A stretch of DNA of 34,968 nt from Pleomorphomonas sp. GTDB taxonomy: Bacteria; Pseudomonadota; Alphaproteobacteria; Rhizobiales; Pleomorphomonadaceae. The stretch covers positions 1 to 34,968 of the forward strand of contig JARKNW010000125.1 in NCBI GenBank assembly GCA_029976075.1. The letters run 5' to 3'. The translations under genes and the position numbers were made by a program. Every line of letters starts with the position of its first letter. Position 1 is the stretch's first letter. The notes under the pieces were generated by a model that was not told the origin of the DNA, made no database searches, and saw only the letters and a list, made by a program, of their open reading frames with translations. Positions 14,939-23,217 of the stretch are shown here, in pieces.

Positions 14939-16753
14939 GTGTTTCAGGCATTCGACAACGTCAACGATCCCAGCCACGGCAAGGCGCGTCTCTCCGCGTT
15001 GAGGGGCGAGCTCAAGCGTAGAAGCCTCAAGGGCTTTCTGGTGCCGCTCGCCGATGAACACCAGGGCGAATACATTCCCGACTCTGCCCGCCGCCTGCTT
15101 TGGCTAACCGGATTCGCCGGTTCGGCCGGCCTTGCCATCGTCCTGGAAGACAGGGCGGCCATCTTCGTCGACGGCCGCTATACGCTGCAGGTGCGCGAGC
15201 AGGTCGACCTCGCGGTCATCGAACCGCACCATCTGATCGAGGAGCCGCCACACGACTGGCTGAAGGGCGTGGTCGCCAAAGGCGATCGCATCGGCTTCGA
15301 TCCCTGGCTGATGACCGCCGCCGAAGTCGGCCGCTTCGAAACGGCGCTCGCCGCTGTCGGCGCCGCCTTCATCGCCGTCGACGGCAATCCGGTCGACGCC
15401 GTGTGGACCGACCGGCCGGAGCCGCCCAAGGGCCGGGTCTCGCTGTTCCCGGAGAGCCTGGCCGGCGAAAGTGCCGAGCACAAGCTGGCCCGACTCGGCG
15501 AGGCGATCGGCAAGGCCGGCGCCGACGCCGCCGTGCTGACGCGCCCCGATTCGATCGCCTGGGCCTTCAACATCCGTGGCGAGGACGTTCCCCACACGCC
15601 GGAGGCGCTGTCCTTTGCCATCCTGCGCAAGGAAGGTCGCCCCCAGCTGTTCATCGATGGCGCCAAGCTCGACAATGTCGTCCGCGACCGTCTGGAGCAG
15701 ATCGCCGGCGTTGAGTCGCCCGCAGCTTTCGCGCCGGCCCTTGCCGCGCTCGGCAGCGCCGTCTTGGTGGACAAGGCCTCGGCCGCCTTCGAGGTGGTGC
15801 GCCGCATCGAGGCCGGTGGCGGCAAGGTGGTGGTCGGTCCCGACCCGGTTCTGCTGCCCAAGGCACTGAAGAATGCCACGGAGCTCCAAGGCATCCGCGA
15901 CGCCCATGTCCGCGACGGCGTTGCCATGGTGCGCTTCCTCGCCTGGCTGGACCGCGAGGCGCCGAAGGGCGGCCTCGACGAAATCGCCGTCACCAAGAAG
16001 TTGGAAGAGTTCCGCCGCGACACCGGCGCTCTGCGCGACATTTCCTTCGACACCATCGCCGGTGCCGGCCCCAATGCCGCCATCCCGCATTACCATGTCA
16101 GCACCGCCTCCAACCGCAAGGTGGAGGTGAACGGCATCCTGCTGGTCGATTCGGGCGCCCAGTATCTCGACGGCACCACCGACATCACCCGCACCATGAT
16201 CGTCGGTACGCCGACCGAGGAGATGATCGACCGATTCACCCGCGTGCTGATCGGCCATATCCGCCTGACCCTCGCCCGCTTCCCCAAGGGAACCAGCGGC
16301 GCCCACCTCGACGTTCTCGCCCGCGAAAAGCTGTGGGAAGCCGGCCTCGACTTCGATCATGGCACCGGCCACGGCGTCGGCCATTATCTGTCCGTCCACG
16401 AAGGACCGGGACGCATCGCCAAGACCGGCCACGTGCCGCTCGAGCCGGGCATGCTGATGTCCAACGAGCCCGGCTTCTACAAGGCCGGGGCCTGGGGCAT
16501 CCGCATCGAGAACCTAGTCATCGTTACCCAGCCCGAAGCGATCGACGGCGGCGAACGGCCGATGATGGGTTTTGAAACGGTGACGCTCTGCCCCATCGAC
16601 CGGCGGCTGATCAAGCCGACTTTGATGACGGATCGGGAACGGGCCTGGCTCGATTCCTACCATGCAGAAGTCCGCGAAAAGCTGTTGCCCCTCCTCAAGG
16701 ACGAGGCCGACCGGGCCTGGCTCGTCGCGGCCACGGCGCCGCATTCTCGCTGA
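14939..16753 (+). CDS. pepP: Xaa-Pro aminopeptidase (M24B, aminopeptidase P family)
   Basis: A 604-residue cytoplasmic dinuclear-metal peptidase that removes an N-terminal residue preceding proline. Two creatinase-type N-terminal domains (about 1-300) are followed by the pita-bread catalytic domain. The metal ligands are visible in DSGAQYLDGTTDITRT (two aspartates), HGTGHGVGHYLSVHEG (histidine), NEPGFYKAG (glutamate) and MGFETVTL (glutamate). The start is taken as the GTG at 14939, because GGAG lies eight bases upstream and the protein then begins MFQAFDN, as in rhizobial relatives of about 600 residues; upstream frame extension adds Arg/Pro-rich residues unlike the family. A GTG at 14930 is an alternative. 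A palindromic terminator follows. The symbol pepP is used loosely for this long two-N-domain type. Confidence 0.92.
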   Translation: MFQAFDNVNDPSHGKARLSALRGELKRRSLKGFLVPLADEHQGEYIPDSARRLLWLTGFAGSAGLAIVLEDRAAIFVDGRYTLQVREQVDLAVIEPHHLIEEPPHDWLKGVVAKGDRIGFDPWLMTAAEVGRFETALAAVGAAFIAVDGNPVDAVWTDRPEPPKGRVSLFPESLAGESAEHKLARLGEAIGKAGADAAVLTRPDSIAWAFNIRGEDVPHTPEALSFAILRKEGRPQLFIDGAKLDNVVRDRLEQIAGVESPAAFAPALAALGSAVLVDKASAAFEVVRRIEAGGGKVVVGPDPVLLPKALKNATELQGIRDAHVRDGVAMVRFLAWLDREAPKGGLDEIAVTKKLEEFRRDTGALRDISFDTIAGAGPNAAIPHYHVSTASNRKVEVNGILLVDSGAQYLDGTTDITRTMIVGTPTEEMIDRFTRVLIGHIRLTLARFPKGTSGAHLDVLAREKLWEAGLDFDHGTGHGVGHYLSVHEGPGRIAKTGHVPLEPGMLMSNEPGFYKAGAWGIRIENLVIVTQPEAIDGGERPMMGFETVTLCPIDRRLIKPTLMTDRERAWLDSYHAEVREKLLPLLKDEADRAWLVAATAPHSR

Positions 16754-16780
16754 GTGACGATTCGAAGTGTTACAGCCTTG

Positions 16781-16808
16781 CGCGCGGCCGATCGGCCGCG
16801 CGTTTCTT
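16781..16808 (+). terminator. Terminator after aminopeptidase P
   Basis: A perfect 22-base GC palindrome, CGCGCGGCCGA and TCGGCCGCGCG (16781-16802), is followed by TTTCTT. It lies 27 bases after the stop codon of the aminopeptidase gene and separates it from lpxC. Confidence 0.75.
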
Positions 16809-16968
16809 ATGCCGAGTTAACCTTTTGAAGTTGCACCTGAATTTCGCCTGTCCACGACGTAACACTCGGTAAGAAAGAGTGACTTTCCTGGGACGCCCGC
16901 GTGTGTTTTATGAAAAATGTGCCGGATCGGTTTTGAACCTGCTCGCCGGCGATTTTTGGAAATACTCG

Positions 16969-17898
16969 ATGCGTACGTTCTTCGGCAAGCAGACCACCCT
17001 CAGCGAAAGCGTCCAGTTCTCTGGTGCAGGCGTGCATTCCGGCAAGCCCGCGACCATCGTGCTGCACCCCGCCGAAGCGGACCGGGGCATCGTCTTCGTT
17101 CGCACCGATGGCGAGGAGATGGAAATCGCCGCCCGCCACGAGAACGTGGTTGCCACCGAACTTTGCACGATGATCGGCATCGGCGGCCGTACGGTCGCCA
17201 CCATCGAGCATCTGATGGCCGCTCTGGCCGCCTCCGGCGTCGACAATGTCGTCGTCGAGATCGACGGACCGGAGATGCCCATCGCCGATGGTTGCTCGGC
17301 TGCCTTCATGGACCTGATCGCCGAAGCTGGCCTGCGTCGTCTCTCGGCGCCGCGCAAGATGCTGCGCGTCATCAAGCCGGTGCGGCTCCAGGTGGGCGAC
17401 GCCCTGCTCGAGTTCCTGCCCTATGATGGCACGCGTTACGACGTTACCATCGACTTCGCCAATCCGCTGATCGGCCGCCAGTCCTACGTGCTCGACCTCA
17501 ACCCGCAGTCCTTCACGCGCGACATCGCCCGCGCCCGCACCTTCGGGTTCATGGCCGACGTCGAGAAGCTCTGGAAGATGGGCTTCGCCCTTGGCTCGTC
17601 GCTGGAGAATTCGGTGGCGATCGGCGACGACCGCATCCTCAATCCCGAGGGGCTGCGCTGGACCGACGAGTTCGCCCGTCACAAGACTCTGGACGCGGTC
17701 GGCGACCTGTCGCTGATCGGCATGCCCTTCCTTGGCCATTTCCGCTCCTACAAGGGTGGTCACAAGTTGAACTGGATGGCCGTCAAGGCGCTGGTCGCCG
17801 ATACCGGCGCCTATGAGATCGTCCATGACAGCGTGATGGTCCGCGAGCAGGCCGGTGGCATCCTCCAGGCGGCTGCCCTCGCTCCGTCCCGCGATTGA
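16969..17898 (+). CDS. lpxC: UDP-3-O-acyl-N-acetylglucosamine deacetylase
   Basis: A 309-residue zinc enzyme catalysing the committed step of lipid A synthesis. The N-terminal motif is FSGAGVHSGK. The base and zinc ligands are all there: E80 and H81 in TIEHLMAAL, H238 and D242 in ARHKTLDAVGDL, and the catalytic H265 in HKLNW; three of these fall at the same numbers as in E. coli LpxC. The ATG at 16969 (MRTFFGKQTTL) gives a normal-length protein with GGAAA about eight bases upstream. A GTG at 16879 would add 30 residues (with two Cys/Leu-rich stretches) and cannot be fully excluded. The gene has its own 160-base leader after a terminator, so it is likely transcribed from its own promoter. bamD and recN follow on the same strand. 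Confidence 0.96.
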   Translation: MRTFFGKQTTLSESVQFSGAGVHSGKPATIVLHPAEADRGIVFVRTDGEEMEIAARHENVVATELCTMIGIGGRTVATIEHLMAALAASGVDNVVVEIDGPEMPIADGCSAAFMDLIAEAGLRRLSAPRKMLRVIKPVRLQVGDALLEFLPYDGTRYDVTIDFANPLIGRQSYVLDLNPQSFTRDIARARTFGFMADVEKLWKMGFALGSSLENSVAIGDDRILNPEGLRWTDEFARHKTLDAVGDLSLIGMPFLGHFRSYKGGHKLNWMAVKALVADTGAYEIVHDSVMVREQAGGILQAAALAPSRD

Positions 17899-18128
17899 GT
17901 TTTCCCCCGAAACGGCGGACTTCTCCCACCCTGTCGCCATAATGTGGTCGAACATCACGGGCACGTAGCATCCGCGATGGCTTTACTATAAAAGAGCTTC
18001 CTGTTGTCAGGGGCGTGCCTGACTCGCGCCGACGGCGCGGGACGGCCCGGCATAGGGCGATGCCCGGCGGGCAGTGCGCGTGGGATGGATGGCGGCCGCG
18101 AGCGGCTGCGTACGGTGATGGGGTTTTC
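17899..18128 (+). promoter_or_regulatory. Structured leader upstream of bamD
   Basis: This 230-base gap has no gene. It contains back-to-back inverted repeats: GTCAGG/CCTGAC (18006-18011 with 18018-18023) and CGCGCC/GGCGCG (18025-18030 with 18034-18039). An imperfect third repeat, around GCCCGGCAT and ATGCCCGGC, lies near 18045-18070. A TATAAA (about 17987) could be a -10 box, but no good -35 box precedes it. The hairpins might end the lpxC transcript or regulate bamD; the sequence does not decide. Confidence 0.35.
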
Positions 18129-18956
18129 ATGAGGCAGAGTTTCGTTCGTGTGGCCGCCGTGCTCGTTCTCCTCGGAGGCGCCACCGCTCTTGTCGGCTGT
18201 TCGTCCAAGGATGAGCTGGCCCCCTTCGTGGAAATCCCGGCGGAGAAATCCTACAACGCCGGCATCGCCTATCTGCAGCAGGGCGACTACAAGAACGCCA
18301 CCAAGAAGTTCGAAGAGGTCGACGAGCAGCACCCCTATTCGGAGTGGGCGCGCAAGTCCCTCATCATGACCACCTATACCAATTACACGCGTGGCAACTT
18401 CGACGAGGCCATTACCCAGGGCAAGCGCTACCTGACGCTCTATCCCGGGTCGGAAGATGCCGCCTATGCGCAGTGGATGATCGCGCAGTCCTATTTCAAC
18501 CAGATGCCCGACATCACGCGCGACCAGAAGTTGACCCAGCAGGCCATGCAGGCCATGCAGGAACTGGTCGACCGCTACCCCGACAGCCCCTATGCCGCCG
18601 AGGGCCGCAAGCGCCTCGACATCGCCAAGGACCAGCTCGCCGGCAAGGAAATGGAAGTCGGTCGCTACTACCTGACCCGCAACCAGTACATCGGCGCCGT
18701 CAACCGCTTCAAGACCGTGGTGCAGGACTACCAGACGACCCGCCACATCGAGGAAGCGCTCGAGCGCCTCACCGAAGCCTATTTCGCCATGGGCCTCACC
18801 GATGAGGCGCAGACGGCCGCCGCCGTCCTCGGCCACAACTATCCTGACAGCCGTTGGTACAAGGACGCCTATAAGCTCCTCAACACCAACGGTCTTGAGC
18901 CGCGCGAGAACACCCAGTCCTGGATCTCGAAGGCGTTCAAGGCCGCGATGTTCTGA
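18129..18956 (+). CDS. bamD: Outer-membrane assembly lipoprotein BamD (ComL)
   Basis: A 275-residue lipoprotein, essential partner of BamA in folding beta-barrel proteins into the outer membrane. The lipoprotein signal peptide ends in the lipobox LVGC, with the acylated cysteine at residue 24. The mature protein is made of tetratricopeptide repeats: SYNAGIAYLQQGDYKNATKKF, then NYTRGNFDEAI, YAQWMIAQSYFNQM and further repeats up to about 250. The YFNQM-DITRDQ segment is typical of alphaproteobacterial BamD. The ATG at 18129 follows a GGGG purine-rich stretch and begins the signal peptide exactly; earlier in-frame starts add Arg-rich residues. It precedes recN by 9 bases, so the two are co-transcribed. 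Confidence 0.95.
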   Translation: MRQSFVRVAAVLVLLGGATALVGCSSKDELAPFVEIPAEKSYNAGIAYLQQGDYKNATKKFEEVDEQHPYSEWARKSLIMTTYTNYTRGNFDEAITQGKRYLTLYPGSEDAAYAQWMIAQSYFNQMPDITRDQKLTQQAMQAMQELVDRYPDSPYAAEGRKRLDIAKDQLAGKEMEVGRYYLTRNQYIGAVNRFKTVVQDYQTTRHIEEALERLTEAYFAMGLTDEAQTAAAVLGHNYPDSRWYKDAYKLLNTNGLEPRENTQSWISKAFKAAMF

Positions 18957-18965
18957 CGGGACGCC

Positions 18966-20630
18966 ATGCTCCAGACGCTCGCAATCCGCGACATCGTTTT
19001 GATCGAGCGGCTTGAGATCGCCTTTTCCGGCGGACTGACCGTGCTGACCGGTGAAACCGGCGCCGGCAAATCCATCCTGCTCGACGCGTTGTCGCTGGCC
19101 CTCGGGGGCCGCGGCGATGCGGGTCTCGTTCGGCATGGCGCCGATCAGGGACAGGTCACCGCCGTCTTCGACCTCCCGGCCAGCCACCCGGCCCGCGCGC
19201 TCCTCGTGGAAAACGACCTCGACGACGAGGGCGACGTCATCGTCCGCCGCGTCCAGACCGCCGACGGCCGGACCCGCGCCTTCGTCAACGATCGCGCCGT
19301 ATCCGCCAATCTCCTGCGCCAGCTCGGAGCCGCCCTGGTCGAAATCCATGGCCAGCATGACGATCGGGCGCTGGTCGATCCAGCCATCCACCGCGGCCTG
19401 ATCGACGCCTTCGGTGGCCTCGAGGCCGAAGTGAAGGCCGTCGCCGCTGCGCACCGTGCCTGGCGCGAGGCCGAGAAGGCGCTGGCAGATCTCGAACGCC
19501 GCATCGCCGACGCTCGCCGCGAAGGCGATTATCTGCGCGCTTCCGTCGAGGAACTGCAGAAGCTTGCCCCCGAGCCTGGCGAGGAGACGGCGCTCGCCGA
19601 ACGCCGGCAGGAGATGATGCGGGCCGAAAAGGTCGCCGTCGACCTGCGCGAGGCCTACGATCACCTGAACGGCTCCGGCTCGCCGGTGCCCGAACTCTCA
19701 AGCCTGCTCAGGCGCCTCGAACGCAAGGGCGAAGTGGCGGCGCTGGCTGGTCAGGCCCTCCAGTCGATCTCCACCGCCCTCGACGCGCTGGAAGACGCTC
19801 GCTCGGTATTTGAGGCGGCGCTGAGGGCGGCCGACTTCGATCCGGCCGAGCTCGAGCGCACCGAAGAGCGCCTGTTCGCCATCCGCGCCGCAGCCCGCAA
19901 GTATTCGGTGCCGCCGGACGAACTGGGTGCCCTTGCCGCCCGCATGGCCGCCGACCTCGCCGACCTCGACGCGGGAGAGGACAGACTGAACGCTCTCGCC
20001 CAGTCCGCCGGTACGGCGCGTGCCACCTACGACAAGCTCGCCCTTAAGCTTTCCGGCGCTCGCGAGAAGGCGGCCCGCCTCCTGGAAGACGCCGTCGCCG
20101 CCGAGTTGCCGTCGCTGAAGCTCGAACGCGCCCGCTTCATCGTCAACCAGCTCGCCGACCCCGAGACGCGCACCGCCGAGGGCATCGACACACTGGAATT
20201 CTGGGTGCAGACCAACCCTGGCACCCGGCCCGGTCCGATGATGAAGGTGGCCTCGGGCGGCGAACTCAGTCGCTTCCTGCTGGCCCTCAAGGTCTCGCTC
20301 GCCGACAAGGGATCGGCCTCGACGCTTGTTTTCGACGAGATCGATACCGGCGTCGGCGGCGCGGTAGCTGAAGCCATCGGCACCCGCCTCGCCCGCCTCG
20401 CCCGCAAGGTTCAGGTGCTCTCGGTCACCCACGCGCCGCAGGTCGCCGCCCGCGCCGACCACCATTTCCTGATCGCCAAGGACAGCGTCGCCGACGGCAG
20501 CCGCGTCGCCACGTCCGTGTCGCAGCTTCCCGAAAGCCACCGCCGCGAGGAAATCGCCCGCATGCTGGCCGGCAGCCGTATCACCGAGGAAGCCCGCGCC
20601 GCCGCCGAGCGGCTGCTCAAGGGGCACTGA
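18966..20630 (+). CDS. recN: DNA repair protein RecN
   Basis: A 554-residue SMC-like ATPase involved in double-strand-break repair by recombination. The N-terminal half has Walker A GETGAGKSIL (about 29-38) and the typical start MLQTLAIRDIVLIERL. The middle is a coiled-coil region with the long Ala/Glu/Arg/Leu-rich helices of the family. The C-terminal half has the signature SGGELSRFLLALK, Walker B TLVFDEIDTGVGG and the switch motif VTHAPQVAARADHHF. Length is normal. It follows bamD by 9 bases. The stop codon is only 5 bases from the stop codon of the convergent regulator, with no terminator hairpin between them, so the two transcripts probably overlap. ligA, which often follows recN in rhizobia, is not present here. 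Confidence 0.96.
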   Translation: MLQTLAIRDIVLIERLEIAFSGGLTVLTGETGAGKSILLDALSLALGGRGDAGLVRHGADQGQVTAVFDLPASHPARALLVENDLDDEGDVIVRRVQTADGRTRAFVNDRAVSANLLRQLGAALVEIHGQHDDRALVDPAIHRGLIDAFGGLEAEVKAVAAAHRAWREAEKALADLERRIADARREGDYLRASVEELQKLAPEPGEETALAERRQEMMRAEKVAVDLREAYDHLNGSGSPVPELSSLLRRLERKGEVAALAGQALQSISTALDALEDARSVFEAALRAADFDPAELERTEERLFAIRAAARKYSVPPDELGALAARMAADLADLDAGEDRLNALAQSAGTARATYDKLALKLSGAREKAARLLEDAVAAELPSLKLERARFIVNQLADPETRTAEGIDTLEFWVQTNPGTRPGPMMKVASGGELSRFLLALKVSLADKGSASTLVFDEIDTGVGGAVAEAIGTRLARLARKVQVLSVTHAPQVAARADHHFLIAKDSVADGSRVATSVSQLPESHRREEIARMLAGSRITEEARAAAERLLKGH

Positions 20631-20635
20631 TCGGC

Positions 20636-21487
20636 TTATTTGCCGGGATCCGCCGCCTCGATCAGCCGCCGAACCTCTGCCGCAACCTCGGGCGTCGCCG
20701 GGTTGTAGATCACCATGGAAAGATCCGGCCGGCCATCGATGGCGAAGGCGGAGTATTCGAGCGGCAGCAGGCCGAGCGTCGGATGGTGCAGGAGCTTGGT
20801 GCCCTCGCCGTGGTGGCCGACCTCCTTCTCACGCCACATTGCCGCGAACTCCGGACTGGTCCGGCTGAGCTCGTCGACCAGCGCCTCGACATTGCCGGAT
20901 GCTCCCGCCCGCACCGCATCGGCGCGGAAGGTGGCAACAACGAACCGGGCGACGCTTTCCCAGTGGTGCTGGCGCGCCCGCACCTCCGGATCGCAGAACA
21001 TCATGCGCAGCACGTTGCGCTGGCGCGGCTCCATCGCGCCGTAGTCGGCAAGCAGCACCGTGGCCGCACGGTTCCAGGCGACGATGTCCCAGGTCGCCGT
21101 CTTGACCAGGGCCGGACTGATTTCCAGGGCGTCGAGAATGCGCTGCAGGCGTGGCGATATCCCATCCTCATTGGAGCGATAGCGCACCTCCGGCGGGCGG
21201 CCGAGACCAAGCAGGAACAGATGCTCGCGCTCGACGTCGGTCAGCATCAGCGCCCTGGCAATGCGGTCCAGCACATCGGCCGACGGGGCACCACCGCGCC
21301 CCTGCTCCAGCCACGTGTACCAAGTGACGGAGACGTTGGCGCGCTGCGCCACCTCTTCCCGGCGGAGGCCGGGCGTGCGGCGCCTCGAAGACGGCAGGCC
21401 GAAGGCAGCCACATCCATGCGGCAACGCCGATCGCGCAGAAAGGACCCGAGCGCGTTATCATCGGTGGTGACTGGAGCATCCATCAT
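20636..21487 (-). CDS. XRE-family transcriptional regulator with MmyB-like ligand-binding domain
   Basis: A 283-residue regulator. The N-terminal segment has the arrangement LGSFLRDRR, RRTPGLRREEVAQRANVS and WYTWLEQGRGGAPS, which is the classic helix-turn-helix of MmyB-type proteins. The C-terminal part, from about residue 110, matches the PAS-like MmyB ligand-binding domain: WDIVAWNRAATVLLADY, then ARFVVATFRADAVRAG, and HHPTLGLLPLEYSAFAIDGRPDLSMVIYNP. Family members often sense a fatty-acid-like or small hydrophobic ligand and control a neighbouring oxidoreductase, but none is adjacent here. The start is the first of two tandem ATGs at 21487/21484, with AGGG upstream; an ATG at 21502 is possible. 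The promoter region holds GATAAG repeats that may be an autoregulatory operator. The gene is divergent from pncA. Confidence 0.9.
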   Translation of the reverse strand: MMDAPVTTDDNALGSFLRDRRCRMDVAAFGLPSSRRRTPGLRREEVAQRANVSVTWYTWLEQGRGGAPSADVLDRIARALMLTDVEREHLFLLGLGRPPEVRYRSNEDGISPRLQRILDALEISPALVKTATWDIVAWNRAATVLLADYGAMEPRQRNVLRMMFCDPEVRARQHHWESVARFVVATFRADAVRAGASGNVEALVDELSRTSPEFAAMWREKEVGHHGEGTKLLHHPTLGLLPLEYSAFAIDGRPDLSMVIYNPATPEVAAEVRRLIEAADPGK

Positions 21488-21503
21488 GACGGCCCTATAC
21501 ATG

Positions 21504-21531
21504 GATAAGTTGGTTATCTTACCTTGATAAG
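21504..21531. promoter_or_regulatory. Putative operator: phased GATAAG repeats upstream of the XRE regulator
   Basis: Two GATAAG copies (21504-21509 and 21526-21531) stand 22 bases apart, about two helical turns. Between them lies an inverted TTATC (21514-21518). On the - strand a TAAGAT box within the cluster could be the -10 box of the regulator gene. The position fits autoregulation, and possibly control of pncA, but binding is inferred only. Confidence 0.35.
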
Positions 21532-21684
21532 CGTCGCATTCATACTGGATCGGCCATGGCGGAGACGGCCCGTTTCGCGTCTCTTCCAAGACCAAACGAC
21601 ATGGCCCCGCATTTGCGCCGCGCTTGCCGCGTTCCCTCGCCAATGCAATAAAATGGCACCGAACAATCTGCTCGGAGTCGCATC

Positions 21685-22308
21685 ATGCCGTCGCCCACCA
21701 CCGCCCTCATCGTCGTCGATGTCCAGAACGACTTCTGTCCCGGCGGCGCGCTGGCGGTTGGCGGCGGTCACGCCATCGTGCCGGTGATCAACGCCCTGGT
21801 GCCGCGCTACGAGCAGGTCGTCGTCACCCAGGACTGGCACCCCAAGGGGCACGCCTCGTTCGCCTCCGCCCACCACGGTCACGAGCCATTCGACACCATC
21901 GAAATGCCCTACGGCACGCAAGTGCTGTGGCCGGATCACTGCGTGCAGGGAACCGCTGGCGCCGAACTGCATCCGGACTTGCAAGTGACCGCCGCCCAAC
22001 TTGTCATCCGAAAGGGCTGGCATGCGGGCGTCGACAGCTACTCCGCCTTCCGCGAAGCCGACCGCAAGACGCTCACAGGTCTCGCCGGCTACCTCCGGGA
22101 ACGCGGCGTTGAGGACGTCCATGTCGTCGGCCTCGCCACCGATTATTGTGTCGCCTGGACGGCCCTCGATGCTGCCGCCGCTGGGTTCCGCGTGTCGGTG
22201 ATCGAAGATGCCTGTCGCGCCATCGACCTCTCCGGCTCGCTCAAACGCGCCTGGGCCGACCTGGCCGCCGCCGGCGTGACGCGCACCACCAGCGACAAGA
22301 TCATTTAG
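21685..22308 (+). CDS. pncA: Nicotinamidase / pyrazinamidase
   Basis: A 207-residue cysteine hydrolase that converts nicotinamide to nicotinate in the NAD salvage pathway. The catalytic triad is visible: D12 in VVDVQNDF, K110 in VIRKGWH and C155 in ATDYCV. The metal site is D50 and H52 in TQDWHP and H85 in WPDHCVQGT. The segment GVDSYSAF and the Ala-Thr cis-peptide turn before DYCV are also typical. Length matches bacterial PncA. The ATG at 21685 has GGAG seven bases upstream. The gene is divergent from the XRE regulator and followed by a 198-base region with two palindromic operators, so azlCD probably has its own promoter. Confidence 0.96.
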   Translation: MPSPTTALIVVDVQNDFCPGGALAVGGGHAIVPVINALVPRYEQVVVTQDWHPKGHASFASAHHGHEPFDTIEMPYGTQVLWPDHCVQGTAGAELHPDLQVTAAQLVIRKGWHAGVDSYSAFREADRKTLTGLAGYLRERGVEDVHVVGLATDYCVAWTALDAAAAGFRVSVIEDACRAIDLSGSLKRAWADLAAAGVTRTTSDKII

Positions 22309-22377
22309 AATTGTTGCGGCGCGGCGCGATGGAATTTTCGGATATTGCGGTTTTCGGGTGGACAGCCTTCCAAAATT

Positions 22378-22420
22378 AGGTCATAGGTACTGACCTATAA
22401 AAGGTCAGATATACTGACCT
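22378..22420. promoter_or_regulatory. Two tandem 19-bp palindromic operators upstream of azlC
   Basis: Two sites with the form AGGTCA-N7-TGACCT, at 22378-22396 and 22402-22420, start 24 bases apart. The second is longer-armed: AGGTCAG-ATATA-CTGACCT, with 7-bp arms. The first contains a nested palindrome TAGGT-ACTG-ACCTA (22384-22397). A -10-like TATACT (22410-22415) lies inside the second site and TATAAA (22396-22401) lies between them, so a bound dimer would block transcription. The cognate regulator is not obvious; Lrp-, HxlR- and GntR-type proteins use dyads of this size. Confidence 0.7.
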
Positions 22421-22506
22421 ACTGCATCGAACCAAAGTTCGGGGCGGAACAAGAGCTGGCTCGTCCGCGTTCGTAAGAACGTCGGTCGCTCCAGGGAAAG
22501 CTGGAC

Positions 22507-23217
22507 ATGACAACACCACTCGCGGATTTTCGGGCCGGCCTGATCGCCGCCTTCCCAACCGTCGTCGCCGTGATCCCTTTCGGTCTCATCCTTGGCCAGC
22601 AGGCGACGGCCAAGGGCCTGACGCCGGCCGAAATGCTGGCCATGTCGTCGATCGTGTTCGCCGGCTCCTCGCAGTTGATCGCCGTAGGACTGTGGAGCAC
22701 GCCGGCACCCGTTGCAGCGCTGGCGCTGATGGCCCTCCTGGTCAACCTGCGACACGTGCTGATGGGCGCCTCCCTGTCGGGCAAGATCACCCATTTCGGC
22801 CGCTGGCGCTATCTCGCGGCCTTCCTGCTGACTGACGAAAGCTGGGCGCTCAGCGAACGCCGCGCCCTCGGGCTACCGATCAGCCGCACCTTCTACTTCA
22901 CGGTGGCGTTGACGCTTTTCGTCTGCTGGCAATTGTCTTCGGGGCTCGGCACGCTGTTCGGCGCCTATCTGGAGCACCCGGAAACCTTCGGGCTGGACTT
23001 TGCCTTTCCGGCTATCTTCATCGCGCTGGCCCTCGGCTTCTGGAAGGGCGCCCGGCGCACCGGTCCGGTCATCGCCGCGAGCGCCATCGTCGCCGTCATC
23101 GTGCACTCGACCGTGCCCGGCGCCTGGTATGTGATCGCCGGTGCCCTGGCTGGCATCACCGCCGCCGTCCTCACCTCCCCGGCCATCACGCTCGACGCCG
23201 CGGAGACGACGCGATGA
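22507..23217 (+). CDS. azlC: AzlC-family inner-membrane protein (branched-chain amino acid exporter large subunit)
   Basis: A 236-residue hydrophobic protein with about six to seven predicted membrane segments. AzlC-family landmarks are present: FRAGLIAAFPTVVAVIPFGLILG near the N-terminus, MLAMSSIVFAGSSQLIAVGLW, and VNLRHVLMGASL, followed by FLLTDESWAL. The family, with its small partner AzlD, exports branched-chain amino acids and analogues (AzlCD in Bacillus, BrnFE and YgaZH). The ATG at 22507 follows the AGGGAAAGC ribosome binding region. The last four bases overlap the start of azlD, implying translational coupling. Two strong palindromes 87-129 bases upstream indicate regulated expression. 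Exact cargo is not known. Confidence 0.92.
   Translation: MTTPLADFRAGLIAAFPTVVAVIPFGLILGQQATAKGLTPAEMLAMSSIVFAGSSQLIAVGLWSTPAPVAALALMALLVNLRHVLMGASLSGKITHFGRWRYLAAFLLTDESWALSERRALGLPISRTFYFTVALTLFVCWQLSSGLGTLFGAYLEHPETFGLDFAFPAIFIALALGFWKGARRTGPVIAASAIVAVIVHSTVPGAWYVIAGALAGITAAVLTSPAITLDAAETTR

Noticed and set aside
17955..19664. 569-residue open frame on the - strand
   Set aside because: It covers bamD and the start of recN in antisense and has no domain signal.
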